In this document: positions 12,623 to 12,813 of the stretch, one piece after another | How the letters are laid out: each line of letters starts with the position of its first letter | Position numbering within the stretch: the stretch's first letter is position 1 | NCBI GenBank assembly: GCA_900769145.1 | Contig: CAAGFN010000166.1 | Location: 1 to 12,813, forward strand | DNA: 12,813 bases | Direction of reading: 5' to 3' | DNA from: Rikenellaceae bacterium | Lineage (GTDB): Bacteria; Bacteroidota; Bacteroidia; Bacteroidales; UBA932 | Position numbers and translations under genes: made by a program | The notes under the pieces: model-generated | Databases searched by the model: none | What the model was told of the DNA's origin: nothing | What the model saw: the letters and a program-made list of their open reading frames with translations, nothing else

Positions 12623-12813
12623 ATGGATGAAAAGCAGAAACGGCAGCGACCGATGGTCAATGCCGCGACGATTGAGAAGTGCAAGACCCTGAAGTTCCTC
12701 GGAAACTTCCTCAATGCCACCGGAGCCAAACGCGAGGACCTGACAGCACATATGGGCATCACCACCGCCGCTTTCGGGCGCTGGTTCAGCGTTGACGACA
12801 TACGGTATTCGAA
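12623..12813 (+). CDS. Helix-turn-helix protein (partial, runs off window)
   Basis: ATG 12623 opens a frame that stays open to the right edge (63 codons). After a basic start (MDEKQKRQRPM) comes a helical region, then a likely helix-turn-helix at about 36-55: KREDLTAHMGITTAAFGRWF, followed by SVDDIRYS. The pattern (helix, G-I turn, recognition helix with F-x-x-W) resembles XRE-like regulators of mobile elements. It is transcribed divergently from the primase operon, from a promoter overlapped by an inverted repeat, so an autoregulator that also controls the operon is a reasonable inference. The C-terminus is not in the window. Confidence 0.6.
   Translation, partial: MDEKQKRQRPMVNAATIEKCKTLKFLGNFLNATGAKREDLTAHMGITTAAFGRWFSVDDIRYS

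Noticed and set aside
1..12813. CRISPR array, tRNA, rRNA, insertion sequence with terminal repeats, integrase or relaxase
   Set aside because: No regularly spaced long repeats, cloverleaf, transposase motifs, tyrosine recombinase or relaxase motifs were found on reading either strand.

Overview
The window reads as accessory DNA from a member of the Bacteroidota, probably Bacteroidales. Two lines of evidence support this. Several promoters carry the Bacteroidota -7 box TAnnTTTG (before dnaB, before a small RNA, and before the last gene). The minus-strand genes belong to families typical of Bacteroidales integrative and conjugative elements: a TOPRIM primase, DUF4099/DUF3945 and ArdC. No integrase, relaxase, tRNA, rRNA or CRISPR array is visible, so the element boundaries lie outside the window. 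The genus cannot be assigned from sequence alone.

Region 1 (1-5934, plus strand) is a compact run of genes whose products are mostly membrane-bound or exported. In order they are: the tail of an upstream gene; a membrane-anchored protein resembling phosphodiester glycosidases; a likely lipoprotein with a possible TIM-barrel fold; a 708-residue exported helical protein; a small soluble protein; a membrane-anchored J-domain protein with an HPD motif; two tiny membrane proteins; and an exported PsbP-like protein. Most neighbours overlap or are separated by fewer than 25 bases. The exception is a 177-base leader before the lipoprotein gene that is dense with competing inverted repeats. A conserved function for the set is inference, but it is the best candidate here for an undescribed system: an envelope-linked machine with its own Hsp70 co-chaperone.

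Region 2 (5935-7253) starts with a C-terminal fragment of the actin-like protein MreB, closed by a very strong hairpin. A zinc-ribbon protein follows, then a 45-residue protein of extreme acidity. The next 350 bases have no convincing gene and carry palindromes and short direct repeats upstream of the helicase gene.

Region 3 (7254-9296, plus strand) holds a complete DnaB-type replicative helicase with a clear promoter, about 410 bases without a clear gene, and then a strong promoter and a roughly 90-base RNA of three hairpins ending in a textbook terminator.

Region 4 (9295-12622, minus strand) is a four-gene operon read toward the small RNA: TOPRIM primase, DUF4099/DUF3945 protein, ArdC-like antirestriction/metallopeptidase protein, and a 137-residue unknown. 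Junctions are 4-base overlaps or a 1-base gap. Its 3' end meets the small RNA terminator head-on, so read-through would be antisense to the RNA. A divergent promoter region with an inverted repeat separates this operon from a plus-strand helix-turn-helix gene that runs off the window. Helicase, primase and ArdC together suggest replication and establishment of a mobile element after transfer.
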